This document shows positions 45,055 through 53,673 of a DNA stretch of 64,000 nt, one piece after another (positions within the stretch are counted from its first letter, which is position 1; every line of letters begins with the position of its first letter). A program made the translations under genes and the position numbers. The stretch comes from Bacteroidales bacterium. Lineage in GTDB: Bacteria; Bacteroidota; Bacteroidia; Bacteroidales; Tenuifilaceae. Below the pieces are notes generated by a model that was not told the DNA's origin, ran no database searches, and saw nothing but the letters and a program-made list of their open reading frames with translations. The DNA lies in contig RPRQ01000005.1 in NCBI GenBank assembly GCA_003818205.1, forward strand, positions 1 through 64,000. The letters are read 5' to 3'.

Positions 45055-46032
45055 ATGAATACACGTCTCAAAAGACTAACAATTCTGCTTTTTGTTTCAT
45101 TCGTATTGATGTCGTCTTGTGGAAGAAAAGCGGAGAAGATAAACACTGTTTCTGGTGAATTGACCGTTTTCCATGCGGGTAGCCTTTCTTTGCCTATGAA
45201 AGCAGCGGTTGATAGTTTTACCCGTTTACACCCCAATGTAACCTTTAAGCTGGAGAGTGCAGGTAGCGTTGAGTGCGCCCGAAAAATCAGCGAACTCAGT
45301 AAGCCTTGCGATATTATGGCTTCGGCGGATTATAAGGTGATTGATAAATTGCTTATTCCACAGTTTGCCTCTTGGAATATTCCATTTGCAGGGAATGAGA
45401 TGGCAATAGTTTATCACGAAAAATCGAGGCGTGCTAGCGAAATCACTAAAGATAACTGGTTCGATATACTTGCCAAGGATGATGTTGCCTTTGGTCGAAG
45501 CGACCCAAATTCCGACCCCTGCGGTTACAGAACAGTAATGACCGTTAAACTTGCTGAAATTTTCTATTCAAAATCTGGCTTAACCAACAATATTCTTGAA
45601 AAGGATATAAAGTACATTCGCCCCAAAGAGGTTGATTTACTGGCACTACTCGAAAGCAACACCATCGATTATATATTTCTTTATAAGTCAGTGGCCATTC
45701 AGCATGGGTTAAAGTATCTTGAATTACCTCAGGAGATTAACCTTTCAAATATTGCATTTGATGAACTTTACAAAACTGTTTCGGTTGAGGTAAAAGGGAA
45801 GACACCTGAAACATTTATTACCATGAATGGAGAGCCAATGGTTTATGGGTTAACTATTCCGAAGAATGCTCTAAACCCACAACTTGCACTTGAATTTGTA
45901 AAATACTTTTTGGAGGCAAATGGGGGACAGACAATTATGAGGAAAATGGGACAAACAGCAATTGTACCATCTTCAACAGCGTCGTTCGATAGCATTCCTG
46001 AGGTGCTGAAGGGGTTTGCGTTGAAGAAATAG
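45055..46032 (+). CDS. wtpA: Molybdate/tungstate-binding lipoprotein (WtpA-like)
   Basis: The periplasmic binding component of a molybdate/tungstate ABC importer. The 325-residue protein has a lipobox (LLFVSFVLMSSC) and the family landmarks LTVFHAGSLSLPM, SVECARKI, FGRSDPNSDPCGYR and an IDYIFLYKSVA segment. This set is the WtpA/AF0094 group, not the shorter ModA of E. coli. The partner permease is separated from it by a repeat-flanked nuclease gene. Confidence 0.9.
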   Translation: MNTRLKRLTILLFVSFVLMSSCGRKAEKINTVSGELTVFHAGSLSLPMKAAVDSFTRLHPNVTFKLESAGSVECARKISELSKPCDIMASADYKVIDKLLIPQFASWNIPFAGNEMAIVYHEKSRRASEITKDNWFDILAKDDVAFGRSDPNSDPCGYRTVMTVKLAEIFYSKSGLTNNILEKDIKYIRPKEVDLLALLESNTIDYIFLYKSVAIQHGLKYLELPQEINLSNIAFDELYKTVSVEVKGKTPETFITMNGEPMVYGLTIPKNALNPQLALEFVKYFLEANGGQTIMRKMGQTAIVPSSTASFDSIPEVLKGFALKK

Positions 46033-46039
46033 CACAACT

Positions 46040-46400
46040 GTCATTCCGGGCGTAGTCCCGGAATCTTTTTAACTAAATAAAGTGAATTATTATGTACTTC
46101 CTTTATATGATGACAAATTTTAATAATACTGTTCTCTATATAGGAGTTACAAATGATTTGAAGAGAAGAGCAATAGAGCATAAAACAGGAATGAATGAAG
46201 GATTCACAAAGAAGTCTAATTGTGTGAAACTCGTTTGGTTTGAAAAATTTGAGGATATTAGACTTGCAATTGAGCAAGAAAAGAGAATGAAGAAGTGGAA
46301 ACGTGAGTTTAAGGAAAATCTAATAAACAATACAAATCCTGATTGGAATGATTTATATGATTCATTATAAATAGATTCCGGGACTGCGCCCGGAATGACA
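46040..46400 (+). mobile_element. Repeat-flanked GIY-YIG nuclease unit inserted between wtpA and wtpB
   Basis: A 26-27-bp arm (46040-46065, gtcattccgggcg...cccggaatc) is matched as an inverted copy at 46374-46400 with one mismatch. Each arm folds on itself (TTCCGGG/CCCGGAA). Between them lies only the GIY-YIG gene. A gene-less pair of the same kind lies at 49848-49914. Confidence 0.75.
46092..46370 (+). CDS. Small GIY-YIG endonuclease-domain protein
   Basis: This 92-residue stand-alone GIY-YIG domain of the UvrC N-terminal/URI type has the first tyrosine motif in MYFLYMMTN, the second in LYIGVTNDLKRR with catalytic Arg, a helix with HKTGMNEGFTKK, and the metal-binding Glu near EQEKRMKKWKREFKE. 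It should nick or cut DNA, though specificity is unknown. No accessory DNA-binding domain is fused. The inverted repeats on both sides make it a likely passenger or driver of a mobile repeat. Confidence 0.88.
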   Translation: MYFLYMMTNFNNTVLYIGVTNDLKRRAIEHKTGMNEGFTKKSNCVKLVWFEKFEDIRLAIEQEKRMKKWKREFKENLINNTNPDWNDLYDSL

Positions 46401-46410
46401 AAAAGGAAAT

Positions 46411-47232
46411 ATGCCTTCAAAACTAAGCAATAGGATAAAAAATATTAATCAAGAGTTTTCTTGGTTTAAACTTGTATTATCATTGCTAGGTGGTGTATTA
46501 CTTCTATTTATCATATCCCCAATTCTTGGGATGGTGCTCGCAACTCCGTTAGAGAGCATTGTTAGCACTGCTGCCGAGAAGGAGGTAAAAGAGAGTATTT
46601 GGTTAACTATTTGGGTGGCAATGGCTGCAACGCTCATTTTTGCTATGCTATCCATTCCTTTGTCATACTTGTTGGCACGGCACAATTTCCCTTTAAAAAG
46701 GTTGGTGCTTGGTATAATCGATTTACCCGTTGTAATTCCACATTCAGCTGCAGGTATTGCCCTGTTAGGTTTTATGGCAAGGGAAAGTGTGCTAGGAAAA
46801 ACATCATCATCATTGGGTTTTAGCTTTGTTGGTACACCTGCAGGTATTGCTTTGGCAATGGCATTTGTGAGCGTTCCTTTTTTAATCAACTACGCAAGAG
46901 AGGGATTTGCATCTGTTCCTGAACGATTGGAGAAAGCAGCCTTAAATCTTGGGGCATCGCCCGCTAGGGTATTTTTTACTATCTCTCTTCCATTGGCATG
47001 GAAAAGTATTATCTCAGGATTAATTATGATGTTTGCCCGAGGGATGAGCGAGTTTGGAGCCGTTATTATTGTTGCATACAATCCAATGATTACACCTGTT
47101 CTGATTTTTGAACGATTCGGTTCCTTTGGGTTGAAGTATGCTCGTCCTGTAGCAGTTATATTTATTGGTGTTTGCCTTGCTGTATTTATACTTGTTCGGT
47201 TAATTGCACGAAAGGAGAATAAGGATGCTTAG
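46411..47232 (+). CDS. wtpB: Molybdate/tungstate ABC transporter permease (WtpB/ModB-like)
   Basis: This 273-residue permease has six helices and the cytoplasmic EAA loop (EKAALNLGASPARVFFTISLPLAWKSI). The motifs SEFGAVIIVAYNPMITPVLIFERFGSFGL match the WtpB group. It forms the membrane channel for oxyanion import, energised by the ATPase whose start codon overlaps its end by 8 bp. Confidence 0.9.
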   Translation: MPSKLSNRIKNINQEFSWFKLVLSLLGGVLLLFIISPILGMVLATPLESIVSTAAEKEVKESIWLTIWVAMAATLIFAMLSIPLSYLLARHNFPLKRLVLGIIDLPVVIPHSAAGIALLGFMARESVLGKTSSSLGFSFVGTPAGIALAMAFVSVPFLINYAREGFASVPERLEKAALNLGASPARVFFTISLPLAWKSIISGLIMMFARGMSEFGAVIIVAYNPMITPVLIFERFGSFGLKYARPVAVIFIGVCLAVFILVRLIARKENKDA

Positions 47233-48283
47233 AGTTGAGAATATATCGAAGAAGTATGGCCAATTTGAGCTAAACGATATCACTTTTCAGGTGGATAAAG
47301 GCGATTACTTTATGTTGCTCGGTCCATCAGGTGCAGGGAAGTCAATTATACTTGAGGTTATAGCAGGGCTTATTAAACCCGATAAGGGAAGTGTCTTTAT
47401 TGAAGATATTGATATAACAAAATTAGCCATTGGCAGCAGAAGCGTAGGTCTTGTTTTTCAGGATTTGGCGGTATTTCCACACCTGTCGGTTTACGATAAT
47501 ATTGCTTTCCCGCTAAAGCGGAAAGGGGTTAAGGGTCAAGATTTAAAATCGAGGGTAAACGGATTAGCCGAGGAGTTTTCCATTTCGCACCTTATCAAAA
47601 GAAATCCTCAAAACCTCTCGGGTGGAGAATTGCAGCGTGTTGCACTAGCGCGAACCCTTGCATTGAAACCAAAAGTTTTGCTTTTAGACGAACCACTCTC
47701 ATCAATTGATGTGCAGCTAAGAGCAGGGCTAAAATCTTTGCTGCGAGGCATTAACCGCGAGGGACAAACGGTCATACATGTTACTCACGATTACGATGAG
47801 GCGATTTCGTTGGGAAGTCATGTAGCGGTTGTAAATGGCGGAAGAATCGTGCAAACAGGGACTCCCGTTGATGTTTTTCAAAACCCTGCCTCAGAGTTTG
47901 TGGCTAATTTTAGTGGGATTAAAAACTTTTTTAAAGGTTCTATATCTGATTGTTCTGAACATGACCTAAGATGTTTCATTGCAAATGGTGTCAAAATTTG
48001 GCTTTACACCGATGAGAAAAGTAGCTATGGGTATGTTAGTTTCCCTGAAAATTCAGTTTCCATATCATCCGATAATCCTAATTCTAGCGCAATTAATACA
48101 TTTCAAGGGGTTATTGTGGATATCTTTCAGCAAAAGCATGGTTTTGAAGTTTGGGTTGATATTGGAATCCGCGTTGCCGCATTGATTACTTGGGAGTCGC
48201 TTGAACGATTAAACCTTAGAACAGGTAACAAAGTTTGGATTTCAGTAAAGGCCAATGCGGTAAGGTATATAAATCAGGCCTAG
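47225..48283 (+). CDS. wtpC: Molybdate/tungstate ABC transporter ATP-binding protein (WtpC/ModC-like)
   Basis: This roughly 352-residue ATPase has Walker A GPSGAGKSII, Q-loop VFQDLAVFPHLSV, signature LSGGELQRVALARTL, Walker B VLLLDEPLSSID and switch VTHDYDEAI. The C-terminal about 110 residues form a TOBE-like regulatory domain, as in ModC. The frame opens at TTG 47204, but ATG 47225 gives the standard LRVENISKKYG start. A Ser-Ile-Ile after Walker A Lys replaces the usual Thr/Ser-Thr, which is tolerated in the family. Confidence 0.92.
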   Translation: MLRVENISKKYGQFELNDITFQVDKGDYFMLLGPSGAGKSIILEVIAGLIKPDKGSVFIEDIDITKLAIGSRSVGLVFQDLAVFPHLSVYDNIAFPLKRKGVKGQDLKSRVNGLAEEFSISHLIKRNPQNLSGGELQRVALARTLALKPKVLLLDEPLSSIDVQLRAGLKSLLRGINREGQTVIHVTHDYDEAISLGSHVAVVNGGRIVQTGTPVDVFQNPASEFVANFSGIKNFFKGSISDCSEHDLRCFIANGVKIWLYTDEKSSYGYVSFPENSVSISSDNPNSSAINTFQGVIVDIFQQKHGFEVWVDIGIRVAALITWESLERLNLRTGNKVWISVKANAVRYINQA

Positions 48284-48307
48284 TAAAAGATACAAGAGAT
48301 AATCAGA

Positions 48308-49162
48308 TTAAATTTTGGAGTTGATAAATCGAGGAAATGATTTCCCATTCTCTGTTACTATGAACGTGTAGAGTATTGCAAAGAAAATTACGAGAATAAT
48401 GATTGCTACCACAAAGAGAGTTAGGGTAAGGAAAAGTGCAGTGGCGAAGATAATTAGGTTAATTCCCTGCTCGAAGAGATAAATAGTAAAACCATATTTC
48501 ACTCCGCTTAAATAGATTGAGCCGATTAGGTCGATAATTAGCCCAATGGTTATGGTTGCAAATTGTATCCAAATAATCCAAGCGATGCTTCCCATTCCTT
48601 TTGGTAAAAGGGAAAATTTGTAAAATAACGAATCAATTACTTGGTCTCTCCAAAGTAAATATAAAATAGCTGTAAGTATCGCTGATGCAAAGAAAATCAA
48701 AGGGGTAACCGAAATCTTCTTGGTGTTGATTTGATGTTTTTCTTTTAGGTCTTTTTCATATTTTATCAATCTTAACTCTAATAAAATCCAAGCAGATAAA
48801 AGGAATAGAGTAGATAACCAAAAATAGTGGTTGTTCGGGTTTGTGTACTTTTCGATAAACGATATGAATTTGGGTGGTTTAATCGGAGCAAGTTTTTTTA
48901 GGTATTCACTTGCAATAAAACCTGTTTGATTCTCAACTTTTACCATTACCCAAAACTTGTCAGATGCTAGCGCGATAATGGTATCACCTTTTGAGAGGGT
49001 GCCAATGGTTTTAGACAGTTGAGTGGGGTCGATTCGGATATTCAGGTTATTTGAGGTAACAATAAACCGTTCCCTTGCAAGTTGCTGCTTTGGTTTTGAG
49101 CAGGATACAAGCAGTAGAGCTATAATAACCAATAAAAAACCTTTGCTTTTAGTAAAAACCAT
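48308..49162 (-). CDS. SH3-domain lipoprotein with membrane helices
   Basis: This 284-residue protein has a lipobox (LLVIIALLLVSC), a bacterial SH3 domain (FIVTSNNLNIRIDPTQLSKTIGTLSKGD, then FWVMVKVENQTGFIASEYL, about 32-92), and a C-terminal half with five hydrophobic helices. The mixture of lipoprotein, SH3 and helices suggests a cell-envelope role, but no activity is known. It converges on the wtp operon. Confidence 0.7.
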   Translation of the reverse strand: MVFTKSKGFLLVIIALLLVSCSKPKQQLARERFIVTSNNLNIRIDPTQLSKTIGTLSKGDTIIALASDKFWVMVKVENQTGFIASEYLKKLAPIKPPKFISFIEKYTNPNNHYFWLSTLFLLSAWILLELRLIKYEKDLKEKHQINTKKISVTPLIFFASAILTAILYLLWRDQVIDSLFYKFSLLPKGMGSIAWIIWIQFATITIGLIIDLIGSIYLSGVKYGFTIYLFEQGINLIIFATALFLTLTLFVVAIIILVIFFAILYTFIVTENGKSFPRFINSKI

Positions 49163-49233
49163 TTTATGACATCGAATCCGATATCAAAGATAAGTGAAAA
49201 GTTAAATTGAAGGGAGATTTTTGATAAAGGTTT

Positions 49234-49320
49234 TCTCAGTGAATCTCTGTGGCTCCTCAGTGCCTCTCAGTGAAATATATAACGCAGAGTTCCACAGAGG
49301 AATCACGGAGTGACACGGAG
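49234..49320. repeat. CTCTGTG-family repeat cluster
   Basis: Tandem CTC-nGTG-type half-units (ctctgtggctcctcagtg, then cctctcagtg) followed, after an AT spacer, by the opposite strand version (cgcagagttccacagagg, aatcacggagtgacacgg). It forms an imperfect hairpin of the same family as 41475-41537. Confidence 0.6.
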
Positions 49321-49335
49321 ATGTTCTATTACGAC

Positions 49336-49791
49336 TTAATTCTCTCTTAGCACAAACTCATCATATTCAAGTTCGAACTTAAGCTTATGTCGCGATTCCT
49401 CCTGAGCAAGACCAAGAAAGAGTTTTTTCAAATCTTCGTTTGGGGCTTTCTCTGATAGTTTAGAGTAAAGTTTAAACGCAGCTTTTTCCCTTTTCATAGC
49501 AAGAACAAGTGTTTGTTCATAGGTCATTTCCCCTTTTACTTCGGTTCGAACAACATAGTCGGCAATTTTAAGGTCGGCAACTTTTGCTGTTGGGAGGCTA
49601 AATATTCCCTCTTCCTTAATTTTCATTAACCGAGCCTTATGACCCATTTCTTCCTGCGCAAATAGCGTGAATGTGCTACGCATATCTTCAGTTCGTGCAG
49701 TTTTGGCTAACTCATTATAGAATTCAACTGCGTTCTGCTCGTTTTGGATTGCAAAATCGAGAATGTCGTTTATGTTGGTAAATTCGGTCAT
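49336..49791 (-). CDS. Rubrerythrin-like ferritin-family protein
   Basis: This 151-residue four-helix bundle has di-iron ligands in paired motifs: NEQNAVEFYNE and EEMGHKARL in the first half, then REKAAFKLYSKL and EESRHKLKFELE in the second. The rubredoxin domain of full rubrerythrins is missing. Members scavenge peroxide or store iron in anaerobes. It lies between repeat clusters. Confidence 0.9.
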   Translation of the reverse strand: MTEFTNINDILDFAIQNEQNAVEFYNELAKTARTEDMRSTFTLFAQEEMGHKARLMKIKEEGIFSLPTAKVADLKIADYVVRTEVKGEMTYEQTLVLAMKREKAAFKLYSKLSEKAPNEDLKKLFLGLAQEESRHKLKFELEYDEFVLREN

Positions 49792-49847
49792 AGTGAATAC
49801 TGTTAATTTATTTTAGAGAAACTTAAAAAAGAATCATATTCTATCAC

Positions 49848-49914
49848 GTCATTCCGGGCGAAGTCCCGGAATCCAATAAGTCTACAATAGATTCCTGCAT
49901 TCGCAGGAATGACA
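49848..49914. repeat. Gene-less copy of the GIY-YIG-associated inverted repeat
   Basis: Left unit gtcattccgggcgaagtcccggaatc (49848-49873) and right unit gattcctgcattcgcaggaatgaca (49890-49914) are the same outward-facing inverted arrangement as at 46040-46400, with only 16 bp between them. Both units contain their own stem (TTCCGGG/CCCGGAA and ATTCCTGC/GCAGGAAT). No nuclease gene is present. Confidence 0.75.
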
Positions 49915-49944
49915 GTTTTGGTCAACAAGTAATTAGTATTATTT

Positions 49945-52900
49945 CTATTTTTTTAAAGCATTTCTAAACTCGTTATCAAATCGTTTCATAATATAGTTAC
50001 AACCATGAGAATACATTTGTTCACCACTCTCTTTCTCGGTGTAAACGAATTCATGTTTTGTATTCTCAACTTTTGTTGGGAGCAACGATAACGCTTCCAT
50101 GTTTACGTCATGAATATCGCTTAATCCATTCGAGCCAAATTTCGATAAAAGTTTGATTAACTGCTCAGCTGAGGATGCTTCAATCTTATGATTTAGATTT
50201 GGTTCAAAAGTTTGAATCATTCGCTGTGAGTTAGTGAAAGAGCCTCCACCCTCAAACCAAAGCGATGCAGGAAGAATGAGGTCGGCCTGTTTAGCCGTTT
50301 CGCTCATGAATGATTCCTGAACAACCTTGAAATCAGCCTTGTTGAAGATGCTTTCTATCGATTCTTTATCCTTTGCACAACCGATTGGGTCCTCGCCAAA
50401 AATAAATAGATTCTTGAACTCGCCCTTCTCGAATCGTTCAGTAAAGCACTCATCTACCACCTTTGGAAAATCATTGATACCCCATTTGCTCTTCATCTTG
50501 GAGATGAATTCAGGATTTGAAATATCCTGTAGCCCAACCCCTGTCTTTGGTCTTGCACCCATGTCGAATAGACCATGGGAGTTATTCTTCTGCTTCAAAG
50601 CGATAACTCCACTCGATGTTTTTCCAAGTTTACCTGTAATCATTGCCAAATTCATGATTTCTCGGGTAGTGTCAGGCCCAACCTCTTTCTCACTAAAAAT
50701 GAGAATTGCATTCATCTCATTGTTGAACGATTCAGCAAAATCAGGAACGCAAGCGCAATCGCAGTCGCAATCGCTATAGCAGGCTTCTGTGCATAATTCC
50801 TTGTATTTTATCGATAATAGACTTTTCTTGTAATCCTCATAGCCACTGCAGTTGTCCTTTATGAACATGCTATTCTGCTTACCGTTGTATATTAGGTAGT
50901 AGTTAACAGCCTTAATAAAATGGTAGTAGGATTTTACCGTGTTAAAGGTCGTTGCCTTATGTTTTAGCGTGCTCTTTGGATTGATTGATATGACATCAAA
51001 TGGCTTCTTTGTCGAGTTGACCATATATCCAACCACAGGGTTGTCTTTGTTGATTTCAGCGCCAATCAAAAATACCTTTGACGCTCCTTTGATTTCGCTA
51101 AAAGGTACATTGCTTAATGAATCGGTGGCATACCCTTTGGCACCACCCATATAGTGGAAGCTATTGACGTTGTTAGTCTTCGCTCCAACTCTAGCCAATT
51201 TTTGAATTAGATATTGCTCCTCATTAGTTAATCCTGCTCCTGCAAAAAAAGCATTTTGGTCAGGTTTTACAGATTTAATTTTATTGACAATTAGTTCGTA
51301 AGCCTTGTCGAAGCTAATCTCTTCAAACTTTCCATTAACTTTTTGAAGTGGCTTAGTGATTCTAGATTTATCGTTGATAAATCGATAGCCAAACTTACCA
51401 TACATACAAAGATTTCCATCTTTGTTGACCATGCCTTCAGCCCCTGTTACTTTCATAACAAATCCTGCCCGATGATGGTAGGTTAATTTACAACCAACCG
51501 AGCAATATCCGCAGATGGTTTCGAAAGTATCGAGTTTAACAGGACCCGGTTTGAAAGGAACATTCTCTGTAATTGCTCCTGTAGGACAAGCGGAGATGCA
51601 CATTCCGCATGATTCACATTTTGTATCCTGCAACTTATCTCCAAATGCAGGTGCAACATAGGTTTCAAAGCCACGTTTCACAAGGGTTAAGGCATTCGCC
51701 CCAACAACCTCCTTGCAAATTCTAACGCATCGTGAGCATAGAATACACTTATTGTTATCAATTTCGATGTAGGGGTGTGTAATATTTAGCTGATACTCCT
51801 TGTGCTCGCCGGCAAATCTTTTTTGGTCTGCTTTGTAGGTGTCGGCATGTTTCTTTAGGTCGCAATCGAAGTACTCAACGCAACCGCATTCAAGGCAACG
51901 GCTAGTTTCTTCAAGAGTCTGCTTTTCGGTGTAGCCAAGTTCAACCTCTTTGAAGTTAACCCTGCTATAGGGTTCCATAACAGGCATCTCTTCTCGGATT
52001 TGGTTACGATAGCGACCAATGTATTCGTCCTTCTCCTGATTCTTGAAGTTATCCTTTTTGCTTAAAAATTCCTTTACAGGTGCTTCAACTTTTTGGCCTG
52101 TAAGGAATAAATGGCAACTGTTTGACGCTAAACGTGCTTGAGCAACAGCTTCAATTAATGTTGCAGGACCTGTAACTCCATCGCCTGCTGCGAAAACTGA
52201 TGGAATACCTGTCTGTAATGTGTTTTTATCGGCATCAATATCACCCCATTTTGTGGGTTTTAGCTGACCATCTTTTGCGTATTTATTGATATCATCAAGG
52301 AAATTGATTTCGGTCTTTTGACCGATAGCTGCTAAAATATAATCTACCTCGATATCAAACTCTGAACCCTCAACAGGAACAGGTCTTCTTCTGCCTGAGG
52401 CATCGGGTTCGCCCAATCCCATGCGGATTAGTGTCATCGATTTTAGTTTGCCATTTTCATCCTTGTTGACCCTGATAGGGTTTGTTAGGAAAAGATATTC
52501 AACCCCTTCTAATTTAGATTCATGGATTTCAATAGGATTTGCAGGCATTTCAGCCTCTGAACGACGGTATACAACCTTAACATCGGTGCTTTTGCATCGT
52601 AAAGATGTGCGACAGCAGTCCATTGCAGTGTTTCCACCACCAACTACAACAACCTTTTTCCCTGTGAAATCGTAACGTTGACCCGTTACCTCCATATTCC
52701 TTAGGAAATCGATTCCTGAGAAAACACCATCGGCATCCTCTCCATCGCAACCTAGCAGAGTGCCTCGTTGTGAACCAATGGTTAGGATTACGGAGTCATA
52801 CTTCTCCGATAACTCCTTATAGCTAAGGTTGTCGCCAAGTTTTTTATTGTAGAAAATATTTGCGCCAAGTTCAGTTACACAATCGGTCTCTTTTTGGATA

Positions 52901-53643
52901 ATGTCGTTGGGAAGTCGATACTCAGGGATACCATATCTTAGCCAACCACCTGAATAGGGTTGTGCTTCATAGATATCGCACTGATGTCCTTTTTGCTGCA
53001 AAAAGTAGGCAGATGATAATCCGCCAGGACCAGCGCCTATAATTGCAATCTTTTTACCTGTCAATGGAGCAACCTCAGGTTTATAATGATATGTAGAATT
53101 TAAATCAGCATCGGCAGCAAAGCGTTTCATATAATCAATCCCAACTCCTGTTCCTTCATCTAGGAGGTTGCGACGGCAAGCCGCCTCGCAAGGGCGAACG
53201 CAAACTCTACCGCAGATAGCAGGTAGAGGATTCGTTTGCTTAATTACCTTAATAGCTTCGGTGTACAGGCCTTTTTCAATCAATGATATATATCCCTGAA
53301 CATCAACGCCTGCAGGGCATCGCTCACGACAAGGAGCAACGCAATCGGCATAGTGATTGCTCATTATTAGGTCTAAAGCCGTTTTGCGCGCTTTGTAAAT
53401 CCTTTCATTGTCGGTGTTAATCTTCATACCCTCAGCAATGCGTGTAGAACAGGAGGGTTGGAGGTTGCGGTTGCCCTCAATTTCAACTAGGCAGACGTAA
53501 CATGCTGAGAATGGTTCCAAACGTGGGTCGTTGCATAGAGTTGGAATCTCTATTCCATGCTTTTTTGCCACATCAAGAATGAATTCACCTTTAAAACCTG
53601 TAGTGTTCTGTCCGTTGAGGATTATATTGATTTTTTCGCTCAT
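49945..53643 (-). CDS. GltD-NuoG fusion: NADP(H)-flavin/iron-sulfur subunit with molybdopterin-oxidoreductase-like domain
   Basis: Domains of this 1232-residue protein, in order: a NuoG-like [2Fe-2S] domain (C37, C48, C51, C65); a GltD-type 4Fe-4S N-terminal region (H97, C101, C105, C109 and following Cys); FAD motif IIGAGPGG (201-208); a second nucleotide motif VVGGGNTAMD with VVYRRSEAEMPA, the usual NADP(H)-binding GltD arrangement; two ferredoxin clusters (CILCSRCVRIC, CESCGMCISACP); then a molybdopterin-oxidoreductase-like domain with CGYCSVGC. The catalytic Cys/Sec of formate dehydrogenase is absent (NVNSFHYMGG near 829). A Cys-rich stretch occurs at 951-965. It is the third gene after nuoE- and nuoF-like genes. 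Confidence 0.85.
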   Translation of the reverse strand: MSEKINIILNGQNTTGFKGEFILDVAKKHGIEIPTLCNDPRLEPFSACYVCLVEIEGNRNLQPSCSTRIAEGMKINTDNERIYKARKTALDLIMSNHYADCVAPCRERCPAGVDVQGYISLIEKGLYTEAIKVIKQTNPLPAICGRVCVRPCEAACRRNLLDEGTGVGIDYMKRFAADADLNSTYHYKPEVAPLTGKKIAIIGAGPGGLSSAYFLQQKGHQCDIYEAQPYSGGWLRYGIPEYRLPNDIIQKETDCVTELGANIFYNKKLGDNLSYKELSEKYDSVILTIGSQRGTLLGCDGEDADGVFSGIDFLRNMEVTGQRYDFTGKKVVVVGGGNTAMDCCRTSLRCKSTDVKVVYRRSEAEMPANPIEIHESKLEGVEYLFLTNPIRVNKDENGKLKSMTLIRMGLGEPDASGRRRPVPVEGSEFDIEVDYILAAIGQKTEINFLDDINKYAKDGQLKPTKWGDIDADKNTLQTGIPSVFAAGDGVTGPATLIEAVAQARLASNSCHLFLTGQKVEAPVKEFLSKKDNFKNQEKDEYIGRYRNQIREEMPVMEPYSRVNFKEVELGYTEKQTLEETSRCLECGCVEYFDCDLKKHADTYKADQKRFAGEHKEYQLNITHPYIEIDNNKCILCSRCVRICKEVVGANALTLVKRGFETYVAPAFGDKLQDTKCESCGMCISACPTGAITENVPFKPGPVKLDTFETICGYCSVGCKLTYHHRAGFVMKVTGAEGMVNKDGNLCMYGKFGYRFINDKSRITKPLQKVNGKFEEISFDKAYELIVNKIKSVKPDQNAFFAGAGLTNEEQYLIQKLARVGAKTNNVNSFHYMGGAKGYATDSLSNVPFSEIKGASKVFLIGAEINKDNPVVGYMVNSTKKPFDVISINPKSTLKHKATTFNTVKSYYHFIKAVNYYLIYNGKQNSMFIKDNCSGYEDYKKSLLSIKYKELCTEACYSDCDCDCACVPDFAESFNNEMNAILIFSEKEVGPDTTREIMNLAMITGKLGKTSSGVIALKQKNNSHGLFDMGARPKTGVGLQDISNPEFISKMKSKWGINDFPKVVDECFTERFEKGEFKNLFIFGEDPIGCAKDKESIESIFNKADFKVVQESFMSETAKQADLILPASLWFEGGGSFTNSQRMIQTFEPNLNHKIEASSAEQLIKLLSKFGSNGLSDIHDVNMEALSLLPTKVENTKHEFVYTEKESGEQMYSHGCNYIMKRFDNEFRNALKK

Positions 53644-53673
53644 ATTCGTTGGTCGTTGATAGTTAATAAATCG

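Noticed and set aside
46041-46420. Minus-strand frames overlapping the GIY-YIG gene
   Set aside because: They are shadows of the nuclease gene and its repeats, with no protein-like features.
50000-53643. Selenocysteine- or cysteine-dependent formate dehydrogenase
   Set aside because: The fusion protein has no in-frame TGA and no Cys at the expected site (NVNSFHYMGG); the rest of the domain is NuoG/GltD-like.
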